Source: Odiellus spinosus
Lineage: Eukaryota > Arthropoda > Arachnida > Opiliones > Phalangiidae
Direction: 5' to 3'
Assembly: GCA_963920705.1 (NCBI GenBank)
Contig: OY987225.1
Span: forward strand, 10,636,158 to 10,700,157
DNA: 64,000 nucleotides
Position numbers and translations under genes: made by a program
Notes under the pieces: model-generated
What the model saw: only the letters and a program-made list of their open reading frames with translations
Database searches by the model: none
What the model was told of the DNA's origin: nothing
Part shown: piece after piece, positions 41,101-56,339 of the stretch
Layout: every line of letters starts with the position of its first letter
How positions within the stretch are numbered: position 1 is the first letter of the stretch

Positions 41101-42000
41101 AACACGATTTGAAAAACACGATTTGAAAAACCCGATTTGAAAAACACGATTCGAAAAACACGATTCGAAAAACACGATTTGAAAAACACGATTTGAAAAA
41201 CCCGATTTGAAAAACCCGATTTGCAAAACCCGATTTGAAAAACCCGATTTGAAAAACATGATTTGAAAAACATGATTTGAAAAACATGATTTGAAAAACA
41301 TGATTTGAAAAACATGATTTGAAAAACATGATTTTGAAAAACATGATTTGAAAAGCATGATTTTGAAAAACATGATTTGAAAAACCCGATTTGAAAATCC
41401 CGATTTGAAAAACACGATTTGAAAAACACGATTTGAAAAACACGATTTGAAAAACACGATTTGAAAAACACGATTTGAAAAACACGATTTGAAAAACACG
41501 ATTTGAAAAACACGATTTTGAAAAACACGATTTGAAAAACACGATTTGAAAAACACGATTTGAAAAACACGATTTGAAAAACATGATTTTGAAAAACATG
41601 ATTTTAAAAACATGATTTGAAAAACATGATTTGAAAAATATGATTTGAAAAACATGATTTGAAAAACATGATTTGAAAAACATGATTTGAAAAACATGAT
41701 TTGAAAAACATGATTTGAAAAACATGATTTGAAAAACATGATTTGAAAAACATGATTTTGAAAAAAATGATTTGAAAAGCATGATTTTGAAAAGCATGAT
41801 TTGAAAAACCCGATTTGAAAAACCCGACTTGAAAAACCCGATTTGAAAAACCCGATTTGAAAAACCCGATTTGAAAAACCCGATTTGAAAAACCCGATTT
41901 GAAAAACCCGATTTGAAAAGCCCGATTTGAAAAGCCCGATTTGAAAAACCCGATTTGAAAAACCCGATTTGAAAAACCCGATTTGAAAAACCCGATTTGC
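38200..42000. repeat. ~1.9-kb higher-order repeat, two copies
   Basis: Rare variant units recur at a constant offset: CGGATTTAAAAAAC at 38302 and 40192, CCTGATTTG at 38599 and 40456, GAAAATCCCG at 39479 and 41393. Offsets are 1,857-1,914 bp. Borders are approximate. Confidence 0.8.
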
Positions 42001-44800
42001 AAAACCCGATTTGCCAAACCCGATTTGAAAAACCCGATTTGAAAAACCCGATTTGAAAAACCCGATTTGAAAAACCCGATTTGAAAAACCCGATTTGAAA
42101 AACCCGATTTGAAAAACCCGATTTGAAAAACCCGATTTGAAAAACCCGATTTGAAAAACACGATTTGAAAAACACGATTTGAAAAACACGATTTGAAAAA
42201 CACGATTTGAAAAACCCGATTTGAAAAACACGATTCGAAAAACACGATTCGAAAAACCCGATTCGAAAAACCCGATTCGAAAAACACGATTTGAAAAACA
42301 CGATTTGAAAAACACGATTTGAAAAACACGATTTGAAAAACACTATTTGAAAAACACGATTTGAAAAACACGATTTGAAAAACACGATTTGAAAAACCCG
42401 ATTTGAAAAACCCGATTTGAAAAACACGATTTGAAAAACACGATTTGAAAAACACGATTTGAAAAACACGATTTGAAAAACACGATTTGAAAAACACGAT
42501 TTGAAAAACACGATTTGAAAAACACGATTTGAAAAACACGATTTTGAAAAACACGATTTGAAAAACACGATTTGAAAAACACGATTTGAAAAACACGATT
42601 TGAAAAACACGATTTGAAAAACACGATTTTGAAAAACACGATTTGAAAAACACGATTTGAAAAACACGATTTGAAAAACACGATTTGAAAAACATGATTT
42701 TGAAAAACATGATTTTAAAAACATGATTTGAAAAACATGATTTGAAAAATATGATTTGAAAAACATGATTTGAAAAACATGATTTGAAAAACATGATTTG
42801 AAAAACATGATTTGAAAAACATGATTTGAAAAACATGATTTGAAAAACATGATTTGAAAAACATGATTTTGAAAAAAATGATTTGAAAAGCATGATTTTG
42901 AAAAGCATGATTTGAAAAACCCGATTTGAAAAACCCGACTTGAAAAACCCGATTTGAAAAACCCGATTTGAAAAACCCGATTTGAAAAACCCGATTTGAA
43001 AAACCCGATTTGAAAAACCCGATTTGAAAAGCCCGATTTGAAAAGCCCGATTTGAAAAACCCGATTTGAAAAACCCGATTTGAAAAACCCGATTTGAAAA
43101 ACCCGATTTGCAAAACCCGATTTGCCAAACCCGATTTGCCAAACCCGATTTGAAAAACCCGATTTGAAAAACCCGATTTGAAAAACCCGATTTGAAAAAC
43201 CCGATTTGAAAAACCCGATTTGAAAAACCCGATTTGAAAAACCCGATTTGAAAAACCCGATTTGAAAAACCCGATTTGAAAAACACGATTTGAAAAACAC
43301 GATTTGAAAAACACGATTTGAAAAACACGATTTGAAAAACCCGATTTGAAAAACCCGATTCGAAAAACCCGATTCGAAAAACCCGATTCGAAAAACCCGA
43401 TTTGAAAAACACGATTTGAAAAACACGATTTGAAAAACACGATTTGAAAAACACGATTTGAAAAACACGATTTGAAAAACACGATTTGAAAAACACGATT
43501 TGAAAAACCCGATTTGAAAAACCCGATTTGAAAAACACGATTTGAAAAACACGATTTGAAAAACACGATTTGAAAAACACGATTTGAAAAACACGATTTG
43601 AAAAACACGATTTGAAAAACACGATTTGAAAAACACGATTTGAAAAACACGATTTTGAAAAACACGATTTGAAAAACACGATTTGAAAAACACGATTTGA
43701 AAAACATGATTTGAAAAACATGATTTGAAAAACATGATTTTGAAAAACATGATTTTAAAAACATGATTTGAAAAACATGATTTGAAAAATATGATTTGAA
43801 AAACATGATTTGAAAAACATGATTTGAAAAACATGACTTGAAAAACATGATTTGAAAAACATGATTTGAAAAACATGATTTTGAAAAAAATGATTTGAAA
43901 AGCATGATTTTGAAAAGCATGATTTGAAAAACCCGATTTGAAAAACCCGACTTGAAAAACCCGATTTGAAAAACCCGATTTGAAAAACCCGATTTGAAAA
44001 ACCCGATTTGAAAAACCCGATTTGAAAAACCCGATTTGAAAAGCCCGATTTGAAAAGCCCGATTTGAAAAACCCGATTTGAAAAACCCGATTTGAAAAAC
44101 CCGATTTGAAAAACCCGATTTGCCAAACCCGATTTGCCAAACCCGATTTGAAAAACCCGATTTGAAAAACCCGATTTGAAAAACCCGATTTGAAAAACCC
44201 GATTTGAAAAACCCGATTTGAAAAACCCGATTTGAAAAACCCGATTTGAAAAACCCGATTTGAAAAACCCGATTTGAAAAACCCGATTTGAAAAACCCGA
44301 TTTGAAAAACCCGATTTGAAAAACCCGATTTGAAAAACACGATTTGAAAAACACGATTTGAAAAACCCGATTTGAAAAACCCGATTTGAAAAACCCGATT
44401 CGAAAAACCCGATTCGAAAAACACGATTCGAAAAACCCGATTTGAAAAACCCGATTTGAAAAACCCGATTTGAAAAACACGATTTGAAAAACACGATTTG
44501 AAAAACACGATTTGAAAAACACGATTTGAAAAACACGATTTGAAAAACCCGATTTGAAAAACACGATTTGAAAAACACGATTCGAAAAACACGATTTGAA
44601 AAACACGATTTGAAAAACACGATTTGAAAAACACGATTTGAAAAACACGATTTGAAAAACACGATTTTGAAAAACACGATTTGAAAAACACGATTTGAAA
44701 AACACGGATTTGAAAAACATGATTTGAAAAACATGATTTGAAAAGCATGATTTTGAAAAACATGATTTGAAAAGCATGATTTTGAAAAACATGATTTTAA
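41600..44800. repeat. ~1.05-kb higher-order repeat, three copies
   Basis: The marker GATTTTAAAAACATG starts near 41603, 42713, 43753 and 44795, with the full dialect order between each pair. Spacing is 1,110, 1,040 and 1,042 bp. Confidence 0.75.
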
Positions 44801-46339
44801 AAACATGATTTGAAAAACATGATTTGAAAAATATGATTTGAAAAACATGATTTGAAAAACATGATTTGAAAAACATGATTTGAAAAACATGATTTTGAAA
44901 AAAATGATTTGAAAAGCATGATTTTGAAGAGCATGATTTGAAAAACCCGATTTGAAAAACCCGACTTGAAAAACCCGATTTGAAAAACCCGATTTGAAAA
45001 ACCCGATTTGAAAAACCCGATTTGAAAAACCCGATTTGAAAAACCCGATTTGAAAAGCCCGATTTGAAAAGCCCGATTTGAAAAACCCGATTTGAAAAAC
45101 CCGATTTGAAAAACCCGATTTGCAAAACCCGATTTGCAAAACCCGATTTGAAAAACACGATTTGAAAAACACGATTTGAAAAACACGATTTGAAAAACAC
45201 GATTTAAAAACACGATTTGAAAAACACGATTTGAAAAACACGATTCGAAAAACACGATTTGAAAAACACGATTTGAAAAACACGATTTGAAAAACACGAT
45301 TTGAAAAACACGATTTGAAAAACACGATTTTGAAAAACACGATTTGAAAAACACGATTTGAAAAACACGGATTTGAAAAACATGATTTGAAAAACATGAT
45401 TTGAAAAACATGATTTTGAAAAACATGATTTGAAAAGCATGATTTTGAAAAACATGATTTTAAAAACATGATTTGAAAAACATGATTTGAAAAATATGAT
45501 TTGAAAAACATGATTTGAAAAACATGATTTTGAAAAAAATGATTTGAAAAGCATGATTTTGAAAAGCATGATTTGAAAAACCCGATTTGAAAAACCCGAT
45601 TTGAAAAACCCGACTTGAAAAACCCGATTTGAAAAACCCGTTTTGAAAAACCCGATTTGAAAAACACGATTTGAAAAACCCGATTTGAAAAACCCGATTT
45701 GAAAAACACGATTTGAAAAACCCGATTTGAAAAACACGATTTGAAAAACCCGATTTGAAAAACCCGATTTGAAAAACCCGATTTGAAAAACCCGATTTGA
45801 AAAACACGATTTGAAAAACACGATTTGAAAAACACGATTTGAAAAACACGATTTGAAAAACCCGATTTGAAAAACACGATTCGAAAAACACGATTCGAAA
45901 AACCCGATTCGAAAAACCCGATTCGAAAAACCCGATTTGAAAAACACGATTTGAAAAACACGATTTGAAAAACACGATTTGAAAAACACGATTTGAAAAA
46001 CACGATTTGAAAAACACGATTTGAAAAACACGATTTGAAAAACACGATTTGAAAAACACGATTCGAAAAACACGATTCGAAAAACACGATTTGAAAAACA
46101 CGATTTGAAAAACACGATTTGAAAAACACGATTTGAAAAACACGATTTTGAAAAACACGATTTGAAAAACACGATTTGAAAAACACGATTTGAAAAACAC
46201 GGATTTGAAAAACACGGATTTGAAAAACACGGATTTGAAAAACATGATTTGAAAAACATGATTTGAAAAACATGATTTTGAAAAACATGATTTGAAAAGC
46301 ATGATTTTGAAAAACATGATTTTAAAAACATGATTTGAA

Positions 46340-49300
46340 AAACATGATTTGAAAAATATGATTTGAAAAACATGATTTGAAAAACATGATTTGAAAAACA
46401 TGATTTGAAAAACATGATTTTGAAAAAAATGATTTGAAAAGCATGATTTTGAAAAGCATGATTTGAAAAACCCGATTTGAAAAACCCGACTTGAAAAACC
46501 CGATTTGAAAAACCCGATTTGAAAAACCCGATTTGAAAAACCCGATTTGAAAAACCCGATTTGAAAAGCCCGATTTGAAAAGCCCGATTTGAAAAGCCCG
46601 ATTTGAAAAACCCGATTTGAAAAACCCGATTTGAAAAACCCGATTTGCAAAACCCGATTTGAAAAACCCGATTTGAAAAACCCGATTTGAAAAACCCGAT
46701 TTGAAAAACCCGATTTGAAAAACACGATTTGAAAAACCCGATTTGAAAAAACCGATTTGAAAAACCCGATTTGAAAAACCCGATTTGAAAAACCCGATTT
46801 GAAAAACCCGATTTGAAAAACACGATTTGAAAAACACGATTTGAAAAACACGATTTGAAAAACACGATTTGAAAAACCCGATTTGAAAAACACGATTCGA
46901 AAAACACGATTTGAAAAACACGATTTGAAAAACACGATTTGAAAAACACGATTTGAAAAACACGATTTTGAAAAACACGATTTGAAAAACACGATTTGAA
47001 AAACACGATTTGAAAAACACGGATTTGAAAAACACGGATTTGAAAAACACGGATTTGAAAAACATGATTTGAAAAACATGATTTGAAAAACATGATTTGA
47101 AAAACATGATTTGAAAAACATGATTTGAAAAACATGATTTGAAAAACATGATTTGAAAAACATGATTTGAAAAACATGATTTTGAAAAACATGATTTGAA
47201 AAACCCGATTTGAAAAACCCGATTTGAAAAACATGATTTGAAAAACATGATTTGAAAAACATGATTTTGAAAAACATGATTTGAAAAACATGATTTGAAA
47301 AACATGATTTGAAAAACATGATTTGAAAAACATGATTTTGAAAAACATGATTTGAAAAGCATGATTTTGAAAAACATGATTTGAAAAACCCGATTTGAAA
47401 AACCCGATTTGAAAAACCCGATTTGAAAAACCCGATTTGAAAAACACGATTTGAAAAACACGATTTGAAAAACACGATTTGAAAAACACGATTTGAAAAA
47501 CACGATTTGAAAAACACGATTTGAAAAACACGATTTGAAAAACACGATTTGAAAAACACGATTTGAAAAACACGATTTTGAAAAACACGATTTGAAAAAC
47601 ACGATTTGAAAAACACGATTTGAAATACACGATTTGAAAAACATGATTTGAAAAACATGATTTTGAAAAACATGATTTTAAAAACATGATTTGAAAAACA
47701 TGATTTGAAAAATATGATTTGAAAAACATGATTTGAAAAACATGATTTGAAAAATATGACTTGAAAAACATGATTTGAAAAACATGATTTGAAAAACATG
47801 ATTTTGAAAAAAATGATTTGAAAAGCATGATTTTGAAAAGCATGATTTGAAAAACCCGATTTGAAAAACCCGACTTGAAAAACCCGATTTGAAAAACCCG
47901 ATTTGAAAAACCCGATTTGAAAAACCCGATTTGAAAAACCCGATTTGAAAAACCCGATTTGAAAAGCCCGATTTGAAAAGCCCGATTTGAAAAACCCGAT
48001 TTGAAAAACCCGATTTGAAAAACCCGATTTGCAAAACCCGATTTGCAAAACCCGATTTGAAAAACCCGATTTGAAAAACCCGATTTGAAAATCCCGATTT
48101 GAAAAACACGATTTGAAAAACCCGATTTGAAAAACCGGATTTGAAAAACCCGATTTGAAAAACCCGATTTGAAAAACCCGATTTGAAAAACCCGATTTGA
48201 AAAACCCGATTTGAAAAACCCGATTTGAAAAACCCGATTTGAAAAACCCGATTTGAAAAACCCGATTTGAAAAACCCGATTTGAAAAACACGATTTGAAA
48301 AACACGATTTGAAAAACACGATTTGAAAAACACGATTTGAAAAACACGATTTGAAAAACCCGATTTGAAAAACCCGATTTGAAAAACACGATTCGAAAAA
48401 CACGATTCGAAAAACCCGATTTGAAAAACCCGATTTGAAAAACCCGATTTGAAAAACCCGATTTGAAAAACCCGATTTGAAAAACACGATTTGAAAAACA
48501 CGATTTGAAAAACAAGATTTGAAAAACACGATTTGAAAAACACGATTTGAAAAACCCGATTTGAAAAACACGATTTGAAAAACACGATTCGAAAAACACG
48601 ATTTGAAAAACACGATTTGAAAAACACGATTTGAAAAACACGATTTGAAAAACACGATTTGAAAAACACGATTTTGAAAAACACGATTTGAAAAACACGA
48701 TTTGAAAAACACGGATTTGAAAAACATGATTTGAAAAACATGATTTGAAAAACATGATTTTGAAAAACATGATTTGAAAAGCATGATTTTGAAAAACATG
48801 ATTTTAAAAACATGATTTGAAAAACATGATTTGAAAAATATGATTTGAAAAACATGATTTGAAAAACATGATTTGAAAAACATGATTTGAAAAACATGAT
48901 TTTGAAAAAAATGATTTGAAAAGCATGATTTTGAAAAGCATGATTTGAAAAACCCGATTTGAAAAACCCGATTTGAAAAACCCGATTTGAAAAACCCGAT
49001 TTGAAAAACCCGATTTGAAAAACCCGATTTGAAAAACCCGATTTGAAAAACCCGATTTGAAAAGCCCGATTTGAAAAGCCCGATTTGAAAAACCCGATTT
49101 GAAAAACCCGATTTGCAAAACCCGATTTGCAAAACCCGATTTGAAAAACCCGATTTGAAAAACCCGATTTGAAAAACCCGATTTGAAAAACACGATTTGA
49201 AAAACCCGATTTGAAAAACCGGATTTGAAAAACCCGATTTGAAAAACCCGATTTGAAAAACCCGATTTGAAAAACCCGATTTGAAAAACCCGATTTGAAA

Positions 49301-52300
49301 AACCCGATTTGAAAAACCCGATTTGAAAAACCCGATTTGAAAAACCCGATTTGAAAAACCCGATTTGAAAAACACGATTTGAAAAACCCGATTTGAAAAA
49401 CCCGATTTGAAAAACCCGATTTGAAAAACCCGATTTGAAAAACCCGATTTGAAAAACCCGATTTGAAAAACCCGATTTGAAAAACACGATTTGAAAAACA
49501 CGATTTGAAAAACACGATTTGAAAAACACGATTTGAAAAACACGATTTGAAAAACACGATTTGAAAAACACGATTTGAAAAACACGATTCGAAAAACACG
49601 ATTCGAAAAACACGATTCGAAAAACACGATTTGAAAAACACGATTTGAAAAACACGATTTGAAAAACACGATTTTGAAAAACACGATTTGAAAAACACGG
49701 ATTTGAAAAACACGGATTTGAAAAACACGGATTTGAAAAACACGGATTTGAAAAACATGATTTGAAAAACATGATTTGAAAAACATGATTTGAAAAACAT
49801 GATTTGAAAAACATGATTTGAAAAACATGATTTGAAAAACATGATTTGAAAAACATGATTTTGAAAAACATGATTTTGAAAAACATGATTTGAAAAACAT
49901 GATTTGAAAAACATGATTTTGAAAAACATGATTTTGAAAAACATGATTTGAAAAGCATGATTTTGAAAAACATGATTTGAAAAACATGATTTGAAAAACA
50001 CGATTTGAAAAACCCGATTTGAAAAACATGATTTGAAAAACACGGATTTGAAAAACATGATTTGAAAAACATGATTTGAAAAACATGATTTGAAAAACAT
50101 GATTTGAAAAACATGATTTGAAAAACATGATTTGAAAAACATGATTTGAAAAACATGATTTTGAAAAACATGATTTTGAAAAACATGATTTGAAAAACAT
50201 GATTTGAAAAACATGATTTTGAAAAACATGATTTTGAAAAACATGATTTGAAAAGCATGATTTTGAAAAACATGATTTGAAAAACCCGATTTGAAAAACC
50301 CGATTTGAAAAACCCGATTTGAAAAACATGATTTGAAAAAAATGATTTGAAAAACATGATTTGAAAAACATGATTTAAAAACATGATTTGAAAAACATGA
50401 TTTGAAAAACAGGATTTTGAAAAACATGATTTGAAAAGCATGATTTTGAAAAACATGATTTGAAAAACCCGATTTGAAAAACCCGACTTGAAAAACCCGA
50501 TTTGAAAAACCCGATTTGAAAAACCCGATTTGAAAAACCCGATTTGAAAAACCCGATTTGAAAAACCCGATTTGAAAAACCCGATTTGAAAAACCCGATT
50601 TGAAAAGCCCGATTTGAAAATCCCGATTTGAAAAACCCGATTTGAAAAACCCGATTTGAAAAACCCGATTTGCAAAACCCGATTTGCAAAACCCGGTTTG
50701 AAAAACCCGATTTGAAAAACCCGATTTGAAAAACCCGATTTGAAAAGCACGATTTGAAAAACCCGATTTGAAAAACCCGATTTGAAAAACACGATTTGAA
50801 AAACACGATTTGAAAAACACGATTTGAAAAACACGATTTGAAAAACACGATTTGAATAACACGATTTGAAAAACACGATTTGAAAAACACGATTTGAAAA
50901 ACACGATTTGAAAAACACGATTTGAAAAACACGATTTGAAAAACACGATTTGAAAAACACGATTTTGAAAAACACGATTTGAAAAACACGATTTGAAAAA
51001 CACGATTTTGAAAAACACGGATTTGAAAAACACGGATTTGAAAAACATGATTTGAAAAACATGATTTGAAAAACATGATTTGAAAAACATGATTTAAAAA
51101 ACATTATTTGAAAAACATGATTTGAAAAACATGATTTGAAAAATATGATTTGAAAAACATGATTTGAAAAACATGATTTGAAAAACATGATTTGAAAAAC
51201 ATGATTTTGAAAAAAATGATTTGAAAAGCATGATTTTGAAAAGCATGATTTGAAAAACCCGATTTGAAAAACCCGACTTGAAAAACCCGATTTGAAAAAC
51301 CCGATTTGAAAAACCCGATTTGAAAAACCCGATTTGAAAAACCCGATTTGAAAAGCCCGATTTGAAAAGCCCGATTTGAAAAGCCCGATTTGAAAAACCC
51401 GATTTGAAAAACCCGATTTGAAAAACCCGATTTGCAAAACCCGATTTGAAAAACCCGATTTGAAAAACCCGATTTGAAAAACCCGATTTGAAAAACCCGA
51501 TTTGAAAAACCCGATTTGAAAAACACGATTTGAAAAACCCGATTTGAAAAAACCGATTTGAAAAACCCGATTTGAAAAACCCGATTTGAAAAACCCGATT
51601 TGAAAAACCCGATTTGAAAAACACGATTTGAAAAACACGATTTGAAAAACACGATTTGAAAAACACGATTTGAAAAACCCGATTTGAAAAACACGATTCG
51701 AAAAACACGATTTGAAAAACACGATTTGAAAAACACGATTTGAAAAACACGATTTGAAAAACACGATTTTGAAAAACACGATTTGAAAAACACGATTTGA
51801 AAAACACGATTTGAAAAACACGGATTTGAAAAACACGGATTTGAAAAACACGGATTTGAAAAACATGATTTGAAAAACATGATTTGAAAAACATGATTTG
51901 AAAAACATGATTTGAAAAACATGATTTGAAAAACATGATTTGAAAAACATGATTTGAAAAACATGATTTGAAAAACATGATTTTGAAAAACATGATTTGA
52001 AAAACCCGATTTGAAAAACCCGATTTGAAAAACATGATTTGAAAAACATGATTTGAAAAACATGATTTTGAAAAACATGATTTGAAAAACATGATTTGAA
52101 AAACATGATTTGAAAAACATGATTTGAAAAACATGATTTTGAAAAACATGATTTGAAAAGCATGATTTTGAAAAACATGATTTGAAAAACCCGATTTGAA
52201 AAACCCGATTTGAAAAACCCGATTTGAAAAACCCGATTTGAAAAACACGATTTGAAAAACACGATTTGAAAAACACGATTTGAAAAACACGATTTGAAAA

Positions 52301-55300
52301 ACACGATTTGAAAAACACGATTTGAAAAACACGATTTGAAAAACACGATTTGAAAAACACGATTTGAAAAACACGATTTTGAAAAACACGATTTGAAAAA
52401 CACGATTTGAAAAACACGATTTGAAATACACGATTTGAAAAACATGATTTGAAAAACATGATTTTGAAAAACATGATTTTAAAAACATGATTTGAAAAAC
52501 ATGATTTGAAAAATATGATTTGAAAAACATGATTTGAAAAACATGATTTGAAAAATATGACTTGAAAAACATGATTTGAAAAACATGATTTGAAAAACAT
52601 GATTTTGAAAAAAATGATTTGAAAAGCATGATTTTGAAAAGCATGATTTGAAAAACCCGATTTGAAAAACCCGACTTGAAAAACCCGATTTGAAAAACCC
52701 GATTTGAAAAACCCGATTTGAAAAACCCGATTTGAAAAACCCGATTTGAAAAACCCGATTTGAAAAGCCCGATTTGAAAAGCCCGATTTGAAAAACCCGA
52801 TTTGAAAAACCCGATTTGAAAAACCCGATTTGCAAAACCCGATTTGCAAAACCCGATTTGAAAAACCCGATTTGAAAAACCCGATTTGAAAATCCCGATT
52901 TGAAAAACACGATTTGAAAAACCCGATTTGAAAAACCGGATTTGAAAAACCCGATTTGAAAAACCCGATTTGAAAAACCCGATTTGAAAAACCCGATTTG
53001 AAAAACCCGATTTGAAAAACCCGATTTGAAAAACCCGATTTGAAAAACCCGATTTGAAAAACCCGATTTGAAAAACCCGATTTGAAAAACACGATTTGAA
53101 AAACACGATTTGAAAAACACGATTTGAAAAACACGATTTGAAAAACACGATTTGAAAAACCCGATTTGAAAAACCCGATTTGAAAAACACGATTCGAAAA
53201 ACACGATTCGAAAAACCCGATTTGAAAAACCCGATTTGAAAAACCCGATTTGAAAAACCCGATTTGAAAAACACGATTTGAAAAACACGATTTGAAAAAC
53301 AAGATTTGAAAAACACGATTTGAAAAACACGATTTGAAAAACCCGATTTGAAAAACACGATTTGAAAAACACGATTCGAAAAACACGATTTGAAAAACAC
53401 GATTTGAAAAACACGATTTGAAAAACACAATTTGAAAAACACGATTTGAAAAACACGATTTTGAAAAACACGATTTGAAAAACACGATTTGAAAAACACG
53501 GATTTGAAAAACATGATTTGAAAAACATGATTTGAAAAACATGATTTTGAAAAACATGATTTGAAAAGCATGATTTTGAAAAACATGATTTTAAAAACAT
53601 GATTTGAAAAACATGATTTGAAAAATATGATTTGAAAAACATGATTTGAAAAACATGATTTGAAAAACATGATTTGAAAAACATGATTTTGAAAAAAATG
53701 ATTTGAAAAGCATGATTTTGAAAAGCATGATTTGAAAAACCCGATTTGAAAAACCCGATTTGAAAAACCCGATTTGAAAAACCCGATTTGAAAAACCCGA
53801 TTTGAAAAACCCGATTTGAAAAACCCGATTTGAAAAACCCGATTTGAAAAACCCGATTTGAAAAGCCCGATTTGAAAAGCCCGATTTGAAAAACCCGATT
53901 TGAAAAACCCGATTTGCAAAACCCGATTTGCAAAACCCGATTTGAAAAACCCGATTTGAAAAACCCGATTTGAAAAACCCGATTTGAAAAACACGATTTG
54001 AAAAACCCGATTTGAAAAACCGGATTTGAAAAACCCGATTTGAAAAACCCGATTTGAAAAACCCGATTTGAAAAACCCGATTTGAAAAACCCGATTTGAA
54101 AAACCCGATTTGAAAAACCCGATTTGAAAAACCCGATTTGAAAAACCCGATTTGAAAAACACGATTTGAAAAACCCGATTTGAAAAACCCGATTTGAAAA
54201 ACCCGATTTGAAAAACCCGATTTGAAAAACCCGATTTGAAAAACCCGATTTGAAAAACCCGATTTGAAAAACCCGATTTGAAAAACACGATTTGAAAAAC
54301 ACGATTTGAAAAACACGATTTGAAAAACACGATTTGAAAAACACGATTTGAAAAACACGATTTGAAAAACCCGATTTGAAAAACACGATTCGAAAAACAC
54401 GATTCGAAAAACACGATTCGAAAAACACGATTTGAAAAACACGATTTGAAAAACACGATTTGAAAAACACGATTTTGAAAAACACGATTTGAAAAACACG
54501 GATTTGAAAAACACGGATTTGAAAAACACGGATTTGAAAAACACGGATTTGAAAAACATGATTTGAAAAACATGATTTGAAAAACATGATTTGAAAAACA
54601 TGATTTGAAAAACATGATTTGAAAAACATGATTTGAAAAACATGATTTGAAAAACATGATTTTGAAAAACATGATTTTGAAAAACATGATTTGAAAAACA
54701 TGATTTGAAAAACATGATTTTGAAAAACATGATTTTGAAAAACATGATTTGAAAAGCATGATTTTGAAAAACATGATTTGAAAAACATGATTTGAAAAAC
54801 ACGATTTGAAAAACCCGATTTGAAAAACATGATTTGAAAAACACGGATTTGAAAAACATGATTTGAAAAACATGATTTGAAAAACATGATTTGAAAACAT
54901 GATTTGAAAAACATGATTTGAAAAACATGATTTGAAAAACATGATTTGAAAAACATGATTTTGAAAAACATGATTTTGAAAAACATGATTTGAAAAACAT
55001 GATTTGAAAAACATGATTTTGAAAAACATGATTTTGAAAAACATGATTTGAAAAGCATGATTTTGAAAAACATGATTTGAAAAACCCGATTTGAAAAACC
55101 CGATTTGAAAAACCCGATTTGAAAAACATGATTTGAAAAAAATGATTTGAAAAACATGATTTGAAAAACATGATTTAAAAACATGATTTGAAAAACATGA
55201 TTTGAAAAACAGGATTTTGAAAAACATGATTTGAAAAGCATGATTTTGAAAAACATGATTTGAAAAACCCGATTTGAAAAACCCGACTTGAAAAACCCGA

Positions 55301-55945
55301 TTTGAAAAACCCGATTTGAAAAACCCGATTTGAAAAACCCGATTTGAAAAACCCGATTTGAAAAACCCGATTTGAAAAACCCGATTTGAAAAACCCGATT
55401 TGAAAAGCCCGATTTGAAAATCCCGATTTGAAAACCCGATTTGAAAAACCCGATTTGAAAAACCCGATTTGCAAAACCCGATTTGCAAAACCCGGTTTGA
55501 AAAACCCGATTTGAAAAACCCGATTTGAAAAACCCGATTTGAAAAGCACGATTTGAAAAACCCGATTTGAAAAACCCGATTTGAAAAACCCGATTTGAAA
55601 AACCCGATTTGAAAAACACGATTTGAAAAACACGATTTGAAAAACACGATTTGAAAAACACGATTTGAAAAACACGATTTGAATAACACGATTTGAAAAA
55701 CACGATTTGAAAAACACGATTTGAAAAACACGATTTGAAAAACACGATTTGAAAAACACGATTTGAAAAACACGATTTGAAAAACACGATTTTGAAAAAC
55801 ACGATTTGAAAAACACGATTTGAAAAACACGATTTTGAAAAACACGGATTTGAAAAACACGGATTTGAAAAACATGATTTGAAAAACATGATTTGAAAAA
55901 CATGATTTGAAAAACATGATTTAAAAAACATTATTTGAAAAACAT
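46340..55945. repeat. ~4.8-kb tandem duplication within the satellite
   Basis: Single-unit variants match at a constant distance: AAAAAACCG 46748/51548, GAAATACACG 47622/52423, AAAATCCCG 48089/52889, ACCGGATTTG 48134/52934 and 49218/54018, AACAGGATTTTG 50407/55207, GAATAACACG 50855/55682. Offsets of 4,800-4,827 bp show two near-identical copies (about 46.34-51.11 and 51.12-55.94 kb) differing by a few unit gains or losses. Confidence 0.9.
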
Positions 55946-56339
55946 GATTTGAAAAACATGATTTGAAAAACATGATTTTGAAAAACATGATTTTGAAAAA
56001 CATGATTTGAAAAGCATGATTTTGAAAAACATGATTTGAAAAACCCGATTTGAAAAACCCGATTTCAAAAACCCGATTTGAAAAACCCGATTTGAAAAAC
56101 CCGATTTGAAAAACCCGATTTGAAAAGCCCGATTTGAAAAACCCGATTTGAAAAACCCGATTTGAAAAACCCGATTTGAAAAACCCGATTTGAAAAACCC
56201 GATTTGAAAAACATGATTTGAAAAACATGATTTGAAAAACATGATTTGAAAAACATGATTTGAAAAGCATGATTTTGAAAAACATGATTTTGAAAAACAT
56301 GATTTGAAAAGCATGATTTTGAAAAACATGATTTGAAAA

